Assembly (NCBI RefSeq): GCF_019904175.1
Contig: NZ_CP061913.1
Coordinates: forward strand, 1,922,001-1,986,000
Length of the DNA: 64,000 nucleotides
Direction: 5' to 3'
Source: Dactylosporangium vinaceum
Lineage (GTDB): Bacteria > Actinomycetota > Actinomycetes > Mycobacteriales > Micromonosporaceae
Shown here: in pieces, positions 20,026 to 29,823 of the stretch
How positions within the stretch are numbered: position 1 is the first letter of the stretch
Layout: each line of letters opens with the position of its first letter
Notes under the pieces: generated by a model
The model's input: the letters and a program-made list of their open reading frames with translations, nothing else
Database searches by the model: none
Told to the model about the DNA's origin: nothing
Translations under genes and position numbers: made by a program

Positions 20026-21783
20026 CTACTCGCTCACGGTCGCGCTACCGGGCGGCGCCCCGGCCGCACCAGAGGCCGACGAACCAGCCATACCGGCGCC
20101 GGTACCGCCCGCATGAGCGCCGCCCGCCGCAGTGGCACCGGCCTCGGCGGCGCCGACCTCGGCGGTGATGACGGCCCCAGGAGTGGCAACCGCCGCGCCC
20201 GCGGGCGTCCCCGACGGGTCGGACCCGGCGGCCGCCGGTGGAGGGGTCCCGGCCGGGCGGGAGCGGAGTTCGTGGCCCACGCTCGTCAGGCAGCGGCCGC
20301 TGGGCAGGTCGAACTTCCAGCCGTGCAGCTGGCACGTCAGGGTGTTGCCGTCCACGATGCCGAAGCGGGTGAGGTCGGCCTTCAGATGGGGGCAGCGGCG
20401 CTGGACGATCCAGTCGCCCAGTTTGACGTCCTCGGCGTCGGGCTTCTGCTCGGCGTACCAGCCCTCCGCGTACTGCAGCCGCTCCTCGGAGAGGCACTTG
20501 AAGAAGGCGTAGACGAACTCGTTGTACTGCCCGATGCGCGTGGCCTTGAAGCGGCACGACAGGAACAGGGAGTTGACCCAGTCGACCTCCTCGATGAACA
20601 GGAGGTGCTCGACGAGGGCGCGCTCGGTACGGAAGCGGTAGCGGACCTTCTCGTCGGCGTACGTGCGGACCTGCTTGCCCGGGAAGTCGACAACGATCGA
20701 CTCGACCGACTCGCCGTCGTAGCCGACGAGGTCGAAGCGCACCGGGCCGCCGACGCCCTTCGCGAGGTACACCGACTCGTCGAGCAGCGGCTCGATGCGG
20801 CGCTTCATCTCCTTGAGCACGTCGATCTCGGGGTGGCGCCAGGTCGCCTTGGCCGCGTCGATCACGGGGCGCTTGCGCTCGCGCATCTCCTCGAGGTGCT
20901 CGCGCTTGTGCGCGAAGAACTCCTCGACGTCCGTGGGGTGCGTGGTGACGGCCGAGTCGGCGGTGAGCTCCATCACCGAGCCGGGCAGCAGCACCGTCGA
21001 GTTGGTGCCGCCGACCTTCGCGTACTCCTGCTGGAACACCCACTGGTCCGGGAAGATGTTGCCCTCGTCGCCGAAGATGTCGTTGAACTGCCACAGCTCG
21101 TCGTCGAGGAAGCACGGTGGGCCGGCGACCGGGATGACGTTCGACGCCTTGAGGTCGTCGATGTAGCGGAACGTGCGGTCGAACTGCCGATCGCGCTTCT
21201 GCTTGCCGAACGCCCGCTTGGCCGCCTCCGGCAGCTCGTACACCATCGGATACCAGATGGCGCCCGAGAACTGCAGCAGGTGCGCATGCACGTGACCGAG
21301 CGCGTGGAACGTCGTCAGATCGGTCGGACGGGCGTCATTTTGATTCAAGATCCGGATTCCGTCGTACTCGACCCAGAGCGACGAATCCCCGATAGGCCCA
21401 TCGGTGGGCGAAGTCAAAGCCTGAATCATGATCTTCAGGCCGCCGTCGAGCTCGTGCACCTGCTCGGTCTTCGTCTCCAGGAACCGCGTGAACCCGAGCG
21501 CCTCCAGCTCGTCGCGCATCTCGCTGGTCGGGAAGTCGGGGAGCAGCACCGTCGCGCTCTTCGACACGAACCGCTTGAGGTGCTCGGCGTCGAAGTGGTC
21601 GCGGTGCAGGTGGGAGACGTACAGGTAGTCGCAGTCGCCGAGGACTTCCCAGTCGAGCAGCGAGTTGTCCGGAAACGGGAACCACGAGGCGAAGTACGCC
21701 GGGTTGACCCAGGGGTCACACAGAATGCTCCCGGCCGGCGTGTCGATGCGCAGACTGGCGTGGCCGGTCCCGGTGATCCGCAC
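20026..21783 (-). CDS. metallo-beta-lactamase-fold protein with Rieske [2Fe-2S] domain
   Basis: A 585-residue protein. Residues 1-230 form a UlaG-like metallo-beta-lactamase fold, with [18 protein letters not shown] and the metal motif SHLHRDHFD near residue 60. A C-terminal Rieske ferredoxin follows with CPH and CQLHGW (the C-x-H...C-x2-H cluster ligands). The combination resembles CMP-N-acetylneuraminate hydroxylase-like proteins, so a mono-oxygenase-type reaction is possible, but the substrate is unknown. The last 75 residues are an Ala/Gly-rich tail. GTG 21783 is chosen because GAGGAGGA lies just upstream. DUF2786 follows at once. Confidence 0.85.
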   Translation of the reverse strand: MRITGTGHASLRIDTPAGSILCDPWVNPAYFASWFPFPDNSLLDWEVLGDCDYLYVSHLHRDHFDAEHLKRFVSKSATVLLPDFPTSEMRDELEALGFTRFLETKTEQVHELDGGLKIMIQALTSPTDGPIGDSSLWVEYDGIRILNQNDARPTDLTTFHALGHVHAHLLQFSGAIWYPMVYELPEAAKRAFGKQKRDRQFDRTFRYIDDLKASNVIPVAGPPCFLDDELWQFNDIFGDEGNIFPDQWVFQQEYAKVGGTNSTVLLPGSVMELTADSAVTTHPTDVEEFFAHKREHLEEMRERKRPVIDAAKATWRHPEIDVLKEMKRRIEPLLDESVYLAKGVGGPVRFDLVGYDGESVESIVVDFPGKQVRTYADEKVRYRFRTERALVEHLLFIEEVDWVNSLFLSCRFKATRIGQYNEFVYAFFKCLSEERLQYAEGWYAEQKPDAEDVKLGDWIVQRRCPHLKADLTRFGIVDGNTLTCQLHGWKFDLPSGRCLTSVGHELRSRPAGTPPPAAAGSDPSGTPAGAAVATPGAVITAEVGAAEAGATAAGGAHAGGTGAGMAGSSASGAAGAPPGSATVSE

Positions 21784-21795
21784 CGCTCTGTCCTC

Positions 21796-21852
21796 CTCGA
21801 TCAGAACCGCAAACTCGATCAGTACCGCAACATCTCGATCAGTACCGCAACA
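21796..21852 (-). promoter_or_regulatory. three direct repeats before the Rieske protein gene
   Basis: Read on the minus strand, TTGCGGTACTGATCGAG occurs twice and TTGCGGTTCTGATCGAG once, with repeat starts 20 and 18 bp apart. The last copy runs directly into the GAGGAGGA ribosome-binding site. This iteron-like arrangement next to the start suggests a protein-binding operator. Confidence 0.6.
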
Positions 21853-21955
21853 CTGCGCGCCCGACGCTACCCGACCGACCCGCAACCGTCCGGGCCGGTG
21901 CCGCATGCCAGACTTTGCGCAGAAGCTTCACGCCGTTTTGCGGAAAGGACGACCC

Positions 21956-22174
21956 GTGTCCGAGCACGAGCCAGTGACCTCCCCCGACCAGCACAAGCCG
22001 GGTCACCCGCGGGCCGCCCGCATCGGCGCCGCCGTCTCCGCCGTGTTCCTGCTGACGATGCTCGTGGGCAACCACCACGGCCACGTCGAGGACATTTTCC
22101 TGATCGTCTGCGCCGGCCTGCTGGTCCTGGCCCTCGTCGGCGACTGGGTCCTGCGCCGCAACGGCCTGCGCTGA
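21956..22174 (+). CDS. DUF2631 family small membrane protein
   Basis: A 72-residue protein with two hydrophobic helices, [42 protein letters not shown], closing with VLRRNGLR. The NHxGxxED turn between the helices is characteristic of DUF2631, which in many actinobacteria is found near dxr and rseP, as here (about 4 kb upstream). Function is unknown. GTG 21956 has AAAGGA seven bases upstream and is chosen over an in-frame ATG at 21905. Confidence 0.8.
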   Translation: MSEHEPVTSPDQHKPGHPRAARIGAAVSAVFLLTMLVGNHHGHVEDIFLIVCAGLLVLALVGDWVLRRNGLR

Positions 22175-22227
22175 CCCCGGCCGGCCGCGCCGCCCAGCCC
22201 GCCGCAGCCGCCTCCGAGGCCGCTGCT

Positions 22228-22587
22228 CTGCTCCGCGACCGCGCTCTGCTCCGCGACCGCGTCCTGCTCCGCGACCGCGTCCTGCTCCGCGACCGCGTCC
22301 TGCTCCGCGACCGCGTCCTGCTCCGCGACCGCGTCCTGCTCCGCGACCGCGTCCTGCTCCGCGACCGCGTCCTGCTCCGCGACCGCGTCCTGCTCCGCGA
22401 CCGCGTCCTGCTCCGCGACCGCGTCCTGCTCCGCGACCGCGTCCTGCTCCGCGACCGCGTCCTGCTCCGCGACCGCGTCCTGCTCCGCGACCGCGTCCTG
22501 CTCCGCGACCGCGTCCTGCTCCGCGACCGCGTCCTGCTCCGCGACCGCGTCCTGCTCCGCGACCGCGTCCTGCTCCGCGACCGCGTC
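22228..22587. repeat. 18-bp tandem repeat, 20 units
   Basis: The unit CTGCTCCGCGACCGCGTC is repeated head to tail from 22246 to 22587 without a mismatch (19 units), preceded by one unit whose last two bases differ (22228-22245). Because the unit is divisible by three and has no stop in any frame, all six frames are open and encode simple peptides such as LLRDRV; none has a start signal or recognisable protein. Confidence 0.97.
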
Positions 22588-22601
22588 GTATCCGGGTGAC
22601 A

Positions 22602-22675
22602 GCGCCGTGCCGGGGCGGCGGCGTTCTGCTCCGCGACCGCGCCGTGCCGGGGCGGCGGGGTTCTGCTCCGCGACC
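22602..22675. repeat. 37-bp repeat, two units
   Basis: Two nearly identical 37-bp units (22602-22638 and 22639-22675) start with GCGCCGTGCCGGGGCGGCGG and end with the CTGCTCCGCGACC core of the neighbouring 18-bp array, so they appear to be a decayed or recombined flank of it. Confidence 0.8.
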
Positions 22676-22853
22676 GCGCCGTGCCCCGGTGACCGCGCCA
22701 TACCCACGCGGCGGCGCATCGCGCCTGCATGCCGCATCCGCGCGTTCGCGTGCCACGTCCACGTCACGCATGCGCGATCGGGTGGCGCCTCTGCGTGTGG
22801 TGGATATTTGCGTGGCGTTGGTCTCGCTGGGCGGCCACACTTGAAGGTGCGAA

Positions 22854-23086
22854 GCGGGCGGGTGACGACCGCCGCAGTGCCTGTCCACGGCCGTGGCGGG
22901 GGAGCGCCGGATCGTGTCGGCAGTGCTCCCGGCCCGGCGGGGCGTGAGGGCTGAGCGCTTCGTCGCGTGGCCCGGCGTGCACGGGCGAGAGGCCGCGACA
23001 CGCTCGTCGCGGCGAAGGTGTGGTGGCACCGCGACCGGCCCCATCGCCCACACCTCCGGGGAGCGTCACTTCCCAGGAGGTGTTTC
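22854..23086 (+). ncRNA. translational T-box riboswitch leader of aspS2
   Basis: The T-box core GGTGGCACCGCG is at 23022-23033, preceded by a 7-bp stem III (CCGCGAC/GTCGCGG, 22993-23012). AGGTGTGG (23016-23023) can pair with CCACACCT (23048-23055), the antisequestrator. Alternatively ACACCTCC (23050-23057) pairs with GGAGGTGT (23076-23083), which hides the ribosome-binding site. The bulge TGGC would pair with a tRNA 3' end GCCA, fitting G73 of tRNA-Asp or tRNA-Asn. The specifier is uncertain: GAC (22864-22866) lies in the loop of a short 5' hairpin (22854-22876), and GAT (22910-22912) in the loop of a second one (22900-22930). There is no T-run, so control is by translation. Confidence 0.85.
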
Positions 23087-24316
23087 ATGTCGTACCGCGT
23101 GCTGTCATCCGACCTCGCCGAGCACTCCGGAGCCGAGATCAGGCTGGCCGGATGGGTCCATCGGCGCCGCGTCCTCGCGCGGGTCACGTTTCTCATCTTG
23201 CGCGACCGCGCGGGGCTGGCCCAGGTCGTGGTGCCGGCCGGAGTCGCCGTCCCGCCGGAGGAGTCGGTGATCGAGGTCACCGGGACCGTCGTGGCCAACT
23301 CGGCGGCGCCGGGCGGGTTCGAGGTCGCGTACACGGCGATCGAGGTGCTGGCCGAGGCCGAGGCGCCGCCGGTCGAGCTGTTCCGGCCCGAGCTGGAGGC
23401 CGGGCTGCCGGCGCTGCTCGACCACGCCGCGGTCAGCCTCCGGCACCCGAGCCGCCAGGCCGTGTTCCGCGCGGGCGCGGCAGCGGTGGCGGCGTTCCGC
23501 GCCACCCTGGACGGGCTCGGGTTCACCGAGGTCTTCACGCCGAAGATCGTCGGGAGCGCCACCGAGAGCGGGGCGAACGTGTTCGCGCTCGACTACTTCG
23601 GGCGGCCGGCGTACCTGGCACAGTCGCCGCAGTTCTACAAGCAGACGATGGTCGGGGTGTTCGAGCGCGTCTACGAGGTCGGGCCCGTGTTCCGGGCCGA
23701 ACCGCACGACACGTCGCGTCATCTCGCCACGTACACGTCGCTCGACGCCGAACTCGGGTTCATCCGCGACCATCGCGACGTGATGGAGGTCCTGACCCGC
23801 GTCATTCGGGCGATGGTGGGGGCGACCGGGCTCAGCGGAGTACAAATGCCGCCGGTTTTTCCGGTTTTGCACTTCAGCGAAGCCCTCGAACTCTGCGAGG
23901 CCGACCCGGGCGAGCCCGACCTCGCGCCCGAGCACGAGCGGGCTCTGGGCGCGTGGGCGCTGGAGGAGCACGGGTCGGACTTCGTGTACGTCGAGGGCTA
24001 CCCGATGGCCAAACGGCCCTTCTACACGCACCCGCAGCCGTCGGACCCGCGCTGGTCCAACTCGTTCGACCTGCTGTTTCGCGGTATGGAGCTGGTGACC
24101 GGCGGGCAGCGACGCCACCGATACGCCGACTACGTCACGGCGCTCGGACGCGACGCAGCGGGGCTGGAGGGGTATCTGGAGGCGTTCCGCCACGGGATGC
24201 CGCCGCACGGGGGGTTCGCGATCGGGCTGGAGCGATTCCTTGCCCGGCTCACGGGGGCAGCCAACGTACGCGAGACGACCCTGTTCCCGCGCGACCTGCA
24301 CCGTCTGGCGCCGTAG
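23087..24316 (+). CDS. aspS2: aspartyl-tRNA synthetase, archaeal-type (probably non-discriminating)
   Basis: A 409-residue class-II aminoacyl-tRNA synthetase. An N-terminal OB-fold (about residues 15-100, GWVHRRRVLARVTFLILRD) is followed by the class-II core: motif 2 VGPVFRAEPHDTSRHLATYTSLDAELG and motif 3 GFAIGLERFLARL. It lacks the GAD insertion of the bacterial AspRS, so it is the short archaeal-type enzyme that in many organisms also charges tRNA-Asn. Asp-tRNA-Asn would then need GatCAB, which is not in the window. The ATG follows AGGAGG, which the T-box leader can hide. The position between DUF2631 and dxr is not part of the usual gene order, suggesting acquisition. Confidence 0.88.
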   Translation: MSYRVLSSDLAEHSGAEIRLAGWVHRRRVLARVTFLILRDRAGLAQVVVPAGVAVPPEESVIEVTGTVVANSAAPGGFEVAYTAIEVLAEAEAPPVELFRPELEAGLPALLDHAAVSLRHPSRQAVFRAGAAAVAAFRATLDGLGFTEVFTPKIVGSATESGANVFALDYFGRPAYLAQSPQFYKQTMVGVFERVYEVGPVFRAEPHDTSRHLATYTSLDAELGFIRDHRDVMEVLTRVIRAMVGATGLSGVQMPPVFPVLHFSEALELCEADPGEPDLAPEHERALGAWALEEHGSDFVYVEGYPMAKRPFYTHPQPSDPRWSNSFDLLFRGMELVTGGQRRHRYADYVTALGRDAAGLEGYLEAFRHGMPPHGGFAIGLERFLARLTGAANVRETTLFPRDLHRLAP

Positions 24317-25745
24317 CTCCGGAGCCAGCGCTCGGACGCGTCCGAGCGTCACGCCTCCGCGCGCGATGCCTCCGCGCGTGATGCTCGGGGGCTCGCCGCG
24401 GGGACATGGATCGGTCGGACGTGTCCGCACCCCACGCCTCCGCGCGCGATGCCTCCGCGCGTGATGCTCGGGGGCTCGCCGCGGGGACATGGATCGGTCG
24501 GACGTGTCCGCACCCCACGCCTCCGCGCGCGATGCCTCCGCGCGTGATGCTCGGGGGCTCGCCACGGGAACGTAGATCGATCGGACGCGTCCGTACCCCA
24601 CGCCTCCGCACCCCACGCGTCCGCGCGTAATGCCGTCACGCGACGCGTCACGCGTCCGCGCGACACGTCCGCCCGTCACGCGTCCGCGCGTGATGCCCTT
24701 GGGGCTCGCCACAGGGACGTGGATCGACTGGGCGCGTCCGCGCGTCACGCCTCCGAGCGCGGTGCCCTGGGGATCGCTACCAGTGCGGGGTCGGTCGGGC
24801 GCGTTCGCGCCTCCGAGCGTCACGCCTCGCGCGTCACGCGTCCGAGCGTCACGCCTCGCGCGTCACGCCTCCGAGCGTCACGCCTCCGAGCGTGCGCCCG
24901 GAGGCTCGCCGCGAGGTCGTGGGTCGGGCGGGCGCGTCCGCGCGTGGTGCCTTCGCGCCCGGCTGGGAGGTGTGCGTCGGGCGGCACTGTCCCTCGCGGC
25001 GCGCCGGCCGTGACCTTCCCGCGTGGTGCCCTTGGAGCTCGCCGCGAGGGGAGTAGGCCGGTCGGCGCGTCCGCCCGCGGTGCCCTTCGGGCCTGGCCGG
25101 GGCATGGGTCGGCGCGTCCGCGCGTGGCGCTTAAGGCTTGGCTGGGGTATGCGTCGGGCGCGTCCGGGCGTGGTGGCTCTGACAGTGGTGGCTAGCGGCG
25201 GGTGCGTCCGCGCGTAGTGCGTCTGTGCGTGGTGCATCCGTGGCGGTGCCTCCGCGCGGTGTATCGGTGGCGGTGCGGGCATGGGCGGCGCGTTCGTGCG
25301 TGCTGCGTCCGTGGGCCGGTGCGTCCGTGCGTGGTGCCCTTCGAACCTGGTCGGAGCATGGGTCCGGCGCGTCCGTGCGTGGCACGTCCGTGCGTGGCGC
25401 GTGCGTTGGCGGCGTCACCGGGTCTGGTCGGAGAGGGGCGTCGGTCGGCGGGAGGAGCCCTCGTTGGCCTGGGCGGTCCAGCTTCATCGCGACCGGGCTG
25501 TCCAATGCCGAGATCGCGGCGACGCCCGTCTGTGGCGGGTCAAGCGGGCGTCTCTGTGCCTGTCGCCTCCGTGCCCTGTCGTCTCCGTGGCTGTCGCCTC
25601 TGAGCTCGGCTTCTGCGTGCCCGTCGCCTCTCCGGGCGCGGCGTTCGTCGAAGCCGAGGATCGCGGTCGGGCCGAGGTCGGTCCGGTCGGTGCGTGGCGC
25701 TGCTTGAGGGGCCGTTGTTCGGGGCCGGGCGGAGGCGTAAATCGA
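24317..25745. repeat. 1.4 kb of GC-rich repeats with 83-bp tandem units
   Basis: Two identical 83-bp units (24359-24441, 24442-24524) and a diverging third (from 24525) start with GCGCGCGATGCCTCCGCG. Looser versions with the theme CTCGCC-GGG-GGATCG-CGCGTCCGCGCG continue to about 25430. Past that, 25430-25745 is less repetitive; a short plus-strand stretch (25487-25532) encodes ATGLSNAEIAA, like the LuxR helix-turn-helix, but nothing around it supports a gene. Confidence 0.75.
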
Positions 25746-25774
25746 TTGCCGGTGATCAAGAGATGATCTATAAT
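25746..25774 (+). promoter_or_regulatory. strong housekeeping-type promoter
   Basis: TTGCCG (25746-25751), a 17-bp spacer and a perfect TATAAT (25769-25774), inside an AT-rich patch (GATCTATAATTAATAC). A perfect -10 is rare in this composition. Transcription would start near 25781 and could read into dxr after a leader of about 275 bases. Confidence 0.75.
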
Positions 25775-26057
25775 TAATACATGCGTACGAACGGGGACGG
25801 GATCTGGGATTCACCGCGCTAGCAAGTGGGGGCACGCGCCGCGTGTGACACAAAGGCCGAGCTCAGACCGCTGTTGAGGGACGTCCGGCGGGAGCAGGAA
25901 AGGCCCTGAGGGGATGCGGCCGGCGGGGGGAAACGTCGGCCGCATTCGCGGGTAGATCCACTTAGGACATACATTTCGGTGTACCGATAGTGAACGTTTG
26001 CCGCGGGAGGTGTGCGGGCTTCGGACGCGCTCCGGGGCGGCCTGACACAATGGGGGA
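25775..26057 (+). other. leader or small RNA region upstream of dxr, second promoter candidate
   Basis: No protein gene. A 9-bp stem ATGCGGCCG / CGGCCGCAT brackets a G-rich loop at about 25914-25946. A second promoter candidate, TTAGGA (25962-25967) with 18 bp to GATAGT (25986-25991), overlaps the small palindrome CGGTGTACCG (25977-25986). The 25780-25950 interval could be a small RNA or a structured leader; I could not match it to a known family. Confidence 0.4.
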
Positions 26058-27272
26058 GTGACCCCCCGCGAGATCGTGCTGCTGGGCTCGACCGGTTCCA
26101 TCGGGACGCAAGCCATCGACATCGTGCGGCGCAATCCGGACAGGTTCCGCGTCGTGGCGATCGGTGCCGGTGGCGGCAATGTCGCGCTGCTCGCTGCGCA
26201 GGCCCTCGAGCTCGGCGTCGAGGCGGTCGGCGTTGCTCGGGCCAGTGTCGCCCAGGACCTGCAGCTGGCCTTCTACGCCGAGGCGCAGCGCCGCGGCTGG
26301 GCGACCGGTGACTTCAAGCTGCCCAAGATCCTGGCCGGGCCCGACGCGATGACCGAGCTCGCGCAGTGGCCGTGCGACACGGTGCTCAACGGTGTCGTCG
26401 GCTCGCTCGGGCTCGCGCCCACGCTCGCCGCGCTGCACGCCGGGCGCACCCTCGCGCTTGCCAACAAGGAGTCGCTTGTCGCGGGCGGTCCGCTCGTGCG
26501 CGCCGCCGCCCGGCCCGGGCAGATCGTGCCGGTGGACTCCGAGCACTCCGCGCTCGCGCAATGCCTGCTGGGCGGTACCAGAGCAGCAGTGAAAAGGCTT
26601 GTCCTGACCGCCTCCGGAGGGGCTTTCCGCGGCCGGAGCCGGGAGCAGCTCAAGGATGTCACCGTCGCGGACGCGCTCGCCCACCCGACCTGGGACATGG
26701 GGCCCGTCGTCACGATCAATACCGCGACCCTGGTGAACAAGGGGCTCGAGGTGATCGAGGCGCACGAGCTGTTCGGGGTGGCGTACGCCGACATCAAGGT
26801 CATGGTCCACCCGCAGTCGGTGATCCACTCCATGGTCGAGTTCGCTGACGGCTCAACGCTCGCCCAGTGCAGCCCGCCCGACATGCGGATCCCGATCGCT
26901 CTCGCGCTCGGGTGGCCCGACCGGGTCGCCGACGCCGCGCCCGGGGTGGACTGGACGCAGGCACACACGTGGGAGCTCAAGCCCCTCGACGAGCAGGCGT
27001 TTCCCGCGGTCGCGCTGGCCAAGGCGGCCGGTGAGGCCGGGCGGTGCCGGCCCGCGATCTTCAATGCGGCAAACGAGGAGTGTGTGGCCGCGTTCACAGC
27101 GGGTGACCTTCCTTTCCTGGGCATCGTCGAGACGCTCGAGCGGACCCTGGCGGAGGCTCCGGATTTCGCGGAACCAGGTACCGTCGAGGACGTGCTCGCC
27201 GCCGAGTCCTGGGCGCGGGCCCACGCCCGTGCGCTGATCGCCGCGGGCGCCGACCGGGAAGGGACCGAATGA
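26058..27272 (+). CDS. dxr: 1-deoxy-D-xylulose 5-phosphate reductoisomerase
   Basis: A 404-residue DXR, the second enzyme of the MEP isoprenoid pathway, converting DXP to MEP with NADPH. The NADPH loop [15 protein letters not shown] is at the N-terminus. The metal and substrate region [31 protein letters not shown] and [14 protein letters not shown] are all present. The C-terminal helical domain is complete. GTG start with GGGGGA upstream. Its stop overlaps the rseP start (ATGA). Together with ispG two genes on, it forms the isoprenoid/site-2 protease block conserved in actinobacteria. Confidence 0.97.
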   Translation: MTPREIVLLGSTGSIGTQAIDIVRRNPDRFRVVAIGAGGGNVALLAAQALELGVEAVGVARASVAQDLQLAFYAEAQRRGWATGDFKLPKILAGPDAMTELAQWPCDTVLNGVVGSLGLAPTLAALHAGRTLALANKESLVAGGPLVRAAARPGQIVPVDSEHSALAQCLLGGTRAAVKRLVLTASGGAFRGRSREQLKDVTVADALAHPTWDMGPVVTINTATLVNKGLEVIEAHELFGVAYADIKVMVHPQSVIHSMVEFADGSTLAQCSPPDMRIPIALALGWPDRVADAAPGVDWTQAHTWELKPLDEQAFPAVALAKAAGEAGRCRPAIFNAANEECVAAFTAGDLPFLGIVETLERTLAEAPDFAEPGTVEDVLAAESWARAHARALIAAGADREGTE

Positions 27273-28570
27273 CCTTCGTAGTGGGAATCGTCGTATTCGC
27301 GCTCGGCATCCTGATCGCCGTCGCGATTCACGAGGCCGGCCACTTCTGGTCCGCTCGCTGGTTCGGTATGAAGGCCACCCGCTACTTCATCGGCTTCGGG
27401 CCGACGATCTTCGCGTGGAAGCGCAACGGGGTCGAGTACGGGCTCAAGGCGCTCCCGTTCGGCGCCTTCGTCAAGATCGTCGGGATGACGCCGCAGGAGG
27501 AGGACATCGACCCCGAGACCGGCAAGTCGGGGGCCGACGACCCGAAGGCCATGTGGCGATACCCGGTCTGGAAGCGCACGATCGTCATGGCCGCGGGCTC
27601 GATCACCCACTTCGCGCTCGCCCTGATCACCCTGTGGATCCTGTTCTCGTTCGTCGGCATCCCGGACGGGAGCAAGGCCAACCAGGTGCCGGTGCGGGTC
27701 GGGACGATCAGCCAGTGCGTGAGCCCGACGTACCAGTACGACCCGTCGACGAAGAGCCAGAAGGCGTGCGACCCGAACACCGATCCGAAGAGCCCGGCCT
27801 CCCAGCTGGGGCTGCGGCCCGGTGACATCATCCTGGCCATCGACGGCAAGTCCATCGGCGGCAACCAGGCGCTGCGCGACGAGCTCAAGGCCGACGTCGG
27901 CAAGAGCGTGACGGTGCAGTACAAGCGGGGCGAGCAGACCCTCACCGGCACCGCCCAGATCCCCGAGGCCCAGCGGGTCAAGTCGACGATCGACCCCAGC
28001 AAGACGGCCGACCAGATCACCCCGGACGACCTCGAGCGCGGGGGCATGCTCGGCATCACCGTCGACATCCGCTCCAGTGACCTGCCGACCCTGCGCTACG
28101 GCGCGGTCGACGGCGTCGGTCAGACCGCGTCGGCCACCGCCACGCTCGTCGACCGCACGTTCGAGTCGTTCAAGCAGATCCCCGAGCGCATCCCGAACCT
28201 GTTCAAGGCCATCTTCGGCGAGAAGCGCGACCCCAACACGCCGGTCAGCGTCGTCGGCGCCAGCCGGATCGGCGGCGAGCTGTTCGAGCTCGGCGACTGG
28301 GCCTCGCTGCTGTCGCTGTTCGCCACGCTGAACCTGTTCTTCGGGATCTTCAACCTGTTCCCGCTGCTGCCCATGGACGGCGGGCACATCGCGATCATCT
28401 GGTTCGAGAAGGTCCGCTCGTGGATCGCGTCACTGCGCGGCAAGCCCGACCCCGGCCGCGTCGACTACTACAAGCTGGCGCCGCTCACGCTCGGCGTGAT
28501 CGGCATCCTCGGCTTCTTCGTCCTGCTGACGGTGACGGCCGACTTCGTCAACCCGATCACATTGAAGTAA
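27269..28570 (+). CDS. rseP: site-2 protease RseP/Rip1 family, M50 zinc metalloprotease
   Basis: A 433-residue membrane protease. The HEAGH zinc motif is at residues 21-25 in the first membrane helix, a PDZ domain ([21 protein letters not shown]) sits between helices, and the third zinc ligand is in [12 protein letters not shown] near residue 370. These enzymes cut anti-sigma factors within the membrane. The PDZ region carries an insert with Cys residues (SQCVSPTYQ...KACDPN) typical of actinobacterial versions. It overlaps dxr by four bases and ispG begins 17 bp later. Confidence 0.95.
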   Translation: MTFVVGIVVFALGILIAVAIHEAGHFWSARWFGMKATRYFIGFGPTIFAWKRNGVEYGLKALPFGAFVKIVGMTPQEEDIDPETGKSGADDPKAMWRYPVWKRTIVMAAGSITHFALALITLWILFSFVGIPDGSKANQVPVRVGTISQCVSPTYQYDPSTKSQKACDPNTDPKSPASQLGLRPGDIILAIDGKSIGGNQALRDELKADVGKSVTVQYKRGEQTLTGTAQIPEAQRVKSTIDPSKTADQITPDDLERGGMLGITVDIRSSDLPTLRYGAVDGVGQTASATATLVDRTFESFKQIPERIPNLFKAIFGEKRDPNTPVSVVGASRIGGELFELGDWASLLSLFATLNLFFGIFNLFPLLPMDGGHIAIIWFEKVRSWIASLRGKPDPGRVDYYKLAPLTLGVIGILGFFVLLTVTADFVNPITLK

Positions 28571-28587
28571 GGGTAGGACTTTTTCCC

Positions 28588-29757
28588 ATGACCGCAGTCA
28601 GCCTTGGCCTGCCCGCCGTCCCACCGCCCCCGCTGGCCCCACGGCGCAAGTCCCGCCAGATCATGGTGGGGTCGGTGCCCGTCGGCGGCGGCGCGCCGGT
28701 GTCGGTGCAGTCGATGTGTACGACGCTCACGGCGGACGTCAACGCCACCCTCCAGCAGATCGCCGAGCTCACCGCGTCGGGCTGCCAGATCGTGCGCGTC
28801 GCCGTGCCGAGCCAGGACGACGTGGAGGCGCTCCCCGCGATCGCCAGGAAGTCGCAGATCCCGGTCATCGCCGACATCCACTTCCAGCCGAAGTACGTCT
28901 TCGCCGCGATCGACGCCGGCTGCGCCGCGGTCCGGGTCAACCCCGGCAACATCCGCCAGTTCGACGACAAGGTCAAGGAGATCGCGAAGGCGGCCTCCGA
29001 CGCCGGCGTGCCGATCCGCATCGGCGTCAACGCGGGCTCCCTCGACAAGCGGCTGCTGGAGAAGTACGGCAAGGCGACCGCCGAGGCCCTGGTGGAGTCG
29101 GCGCTGTGGGAGTGCTCGCTGTTCGAGGAGCACGGCTTCCGCGACATCAAGATCTCCGTCAAGCACAACGACCCGGTCGTCATGATCCGGGCGTACCGCC
29201 AGCTCGCCGAGCAGTGCGACTACCCGCTGCACCTCGGCGTCACCGAGGCCGGCCCGGCGTTCCAGGGCACGATCAAGTCCTCGGTCGCGTTCGGCGCGCT
29301 GCTCGCCGAGGGCATCGGCGACACGATCCGGGTCTCGCTCTCCGCGCCGCCGGTCGAGGAGATCAAGGTCGGCCAGGCCATCCTCGAGTCGCTCGGCCTG
29401 CGTGAACGCGGCCTGGAGATCGTCTCGTGCCCGTCCTGCGGGCGGGCGCAGGTGGACGTGTACACCCTCGCTGAGCAGGTCACGGCGGCACTCGACGGCT
29501 TCCCGGCGCCGCTGCGGGTCGCGGTCATGGGCTGCGTCGTCAACGGGCCGGGCGAGGCTCGCGAGGCCGACCTGGGCGTGGCCTCCGGCAACGGCAAGGG
29601 GCAGATCTTCGTCAAGGGCCAGGTCATCAAGACGGTGCCCGAGTCGCAGATCGTGGAGACCCTTGTCGAGGAGGCTCTGCGCTTGGCCGAGGAGCAGGGC
29701 GTCGATCTCCCCGAGGAGCTGCGCGGTCTCACCGGGCCGACGGTGACGGTGCACTAA
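28588..29757 (+). CDS. ispG: 4-hydroxy-3-methylbut-2-en-1-yl diphosphate synthase (flavodoxin/ferredoxin)
   Basis: A 389-residue IspG that converts MEcPP to HMBPP. It has the TIM-barrel start ([29 protein letters not shown]) and the C-terminal 4Fe-4S ligands in [11 protein letters not shown] and [15 protein letters not shown] 28588 has AGGGTAGGA upstream and begins with a short Pro-rich lead. It is the last gene of the dxr-rseP-ispG operon; the electron donor is not in the window. Confidence 0.97.
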   Translation: MTAVSLGLPAVPPPPLAPRRKSRQIMVGSVPVGGGAPVSVQSMCTTLTADVNATLQQIAELTASGCQIVRVAVPSQDDVEALPAIARKSQIPVIADIHFQPKYVFAAIDAGCAAVRVNPGNIRQFDDKVKEIAKAASDAGVPIRIGVNAGSLDKRLLEKYGKATAEALVESALWECSLFEEHGFRDIKISVKHNDPVVMIRAYRQLAEQCDYPLHLGVTEAGPAFQGTIKSSVAFGALLAEGIGDTIRVSLSAPPVEEIKVGQAILESLGLRERGLEIVSCPSCGRAQVDVYTLAEQVTAALDGFPAPLRVAVMGCVVNGPGEAREADLGVASGNGKGQIFVKGQVIKTVPESQIVETLVEEALRLAEEQGVDLPEELRGLTGPTVTVH

Positions 29758-29823
29758 TCCTTCGGGATCACTGGGTGTGGGTATGTAGTGCCCTCCTTTG
29801 CGAGATCTGGCAGGCTGGTGGAC

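Noticed and set aside
22228..22587. CRISPR-like array
   Set aside because: Units are directly adjacent with no spacers, and no cas genes are nearby; it is a tandem minisatellite.
19726..22599. Very long plus-strand frame ending in LLRDRV repeats
   Set aside because: It is antisense to the Rieske/DUF2786 genes and runs through the 18-bp repeat; no start signal or family resemblance.
25487..25532. LuxR-type helix-turn-helix fragment (ATGLSNAEIAA)
   Set aside because: Only about a dozen residues match and nothing around them is protein-like; chance or an eroded remnant.
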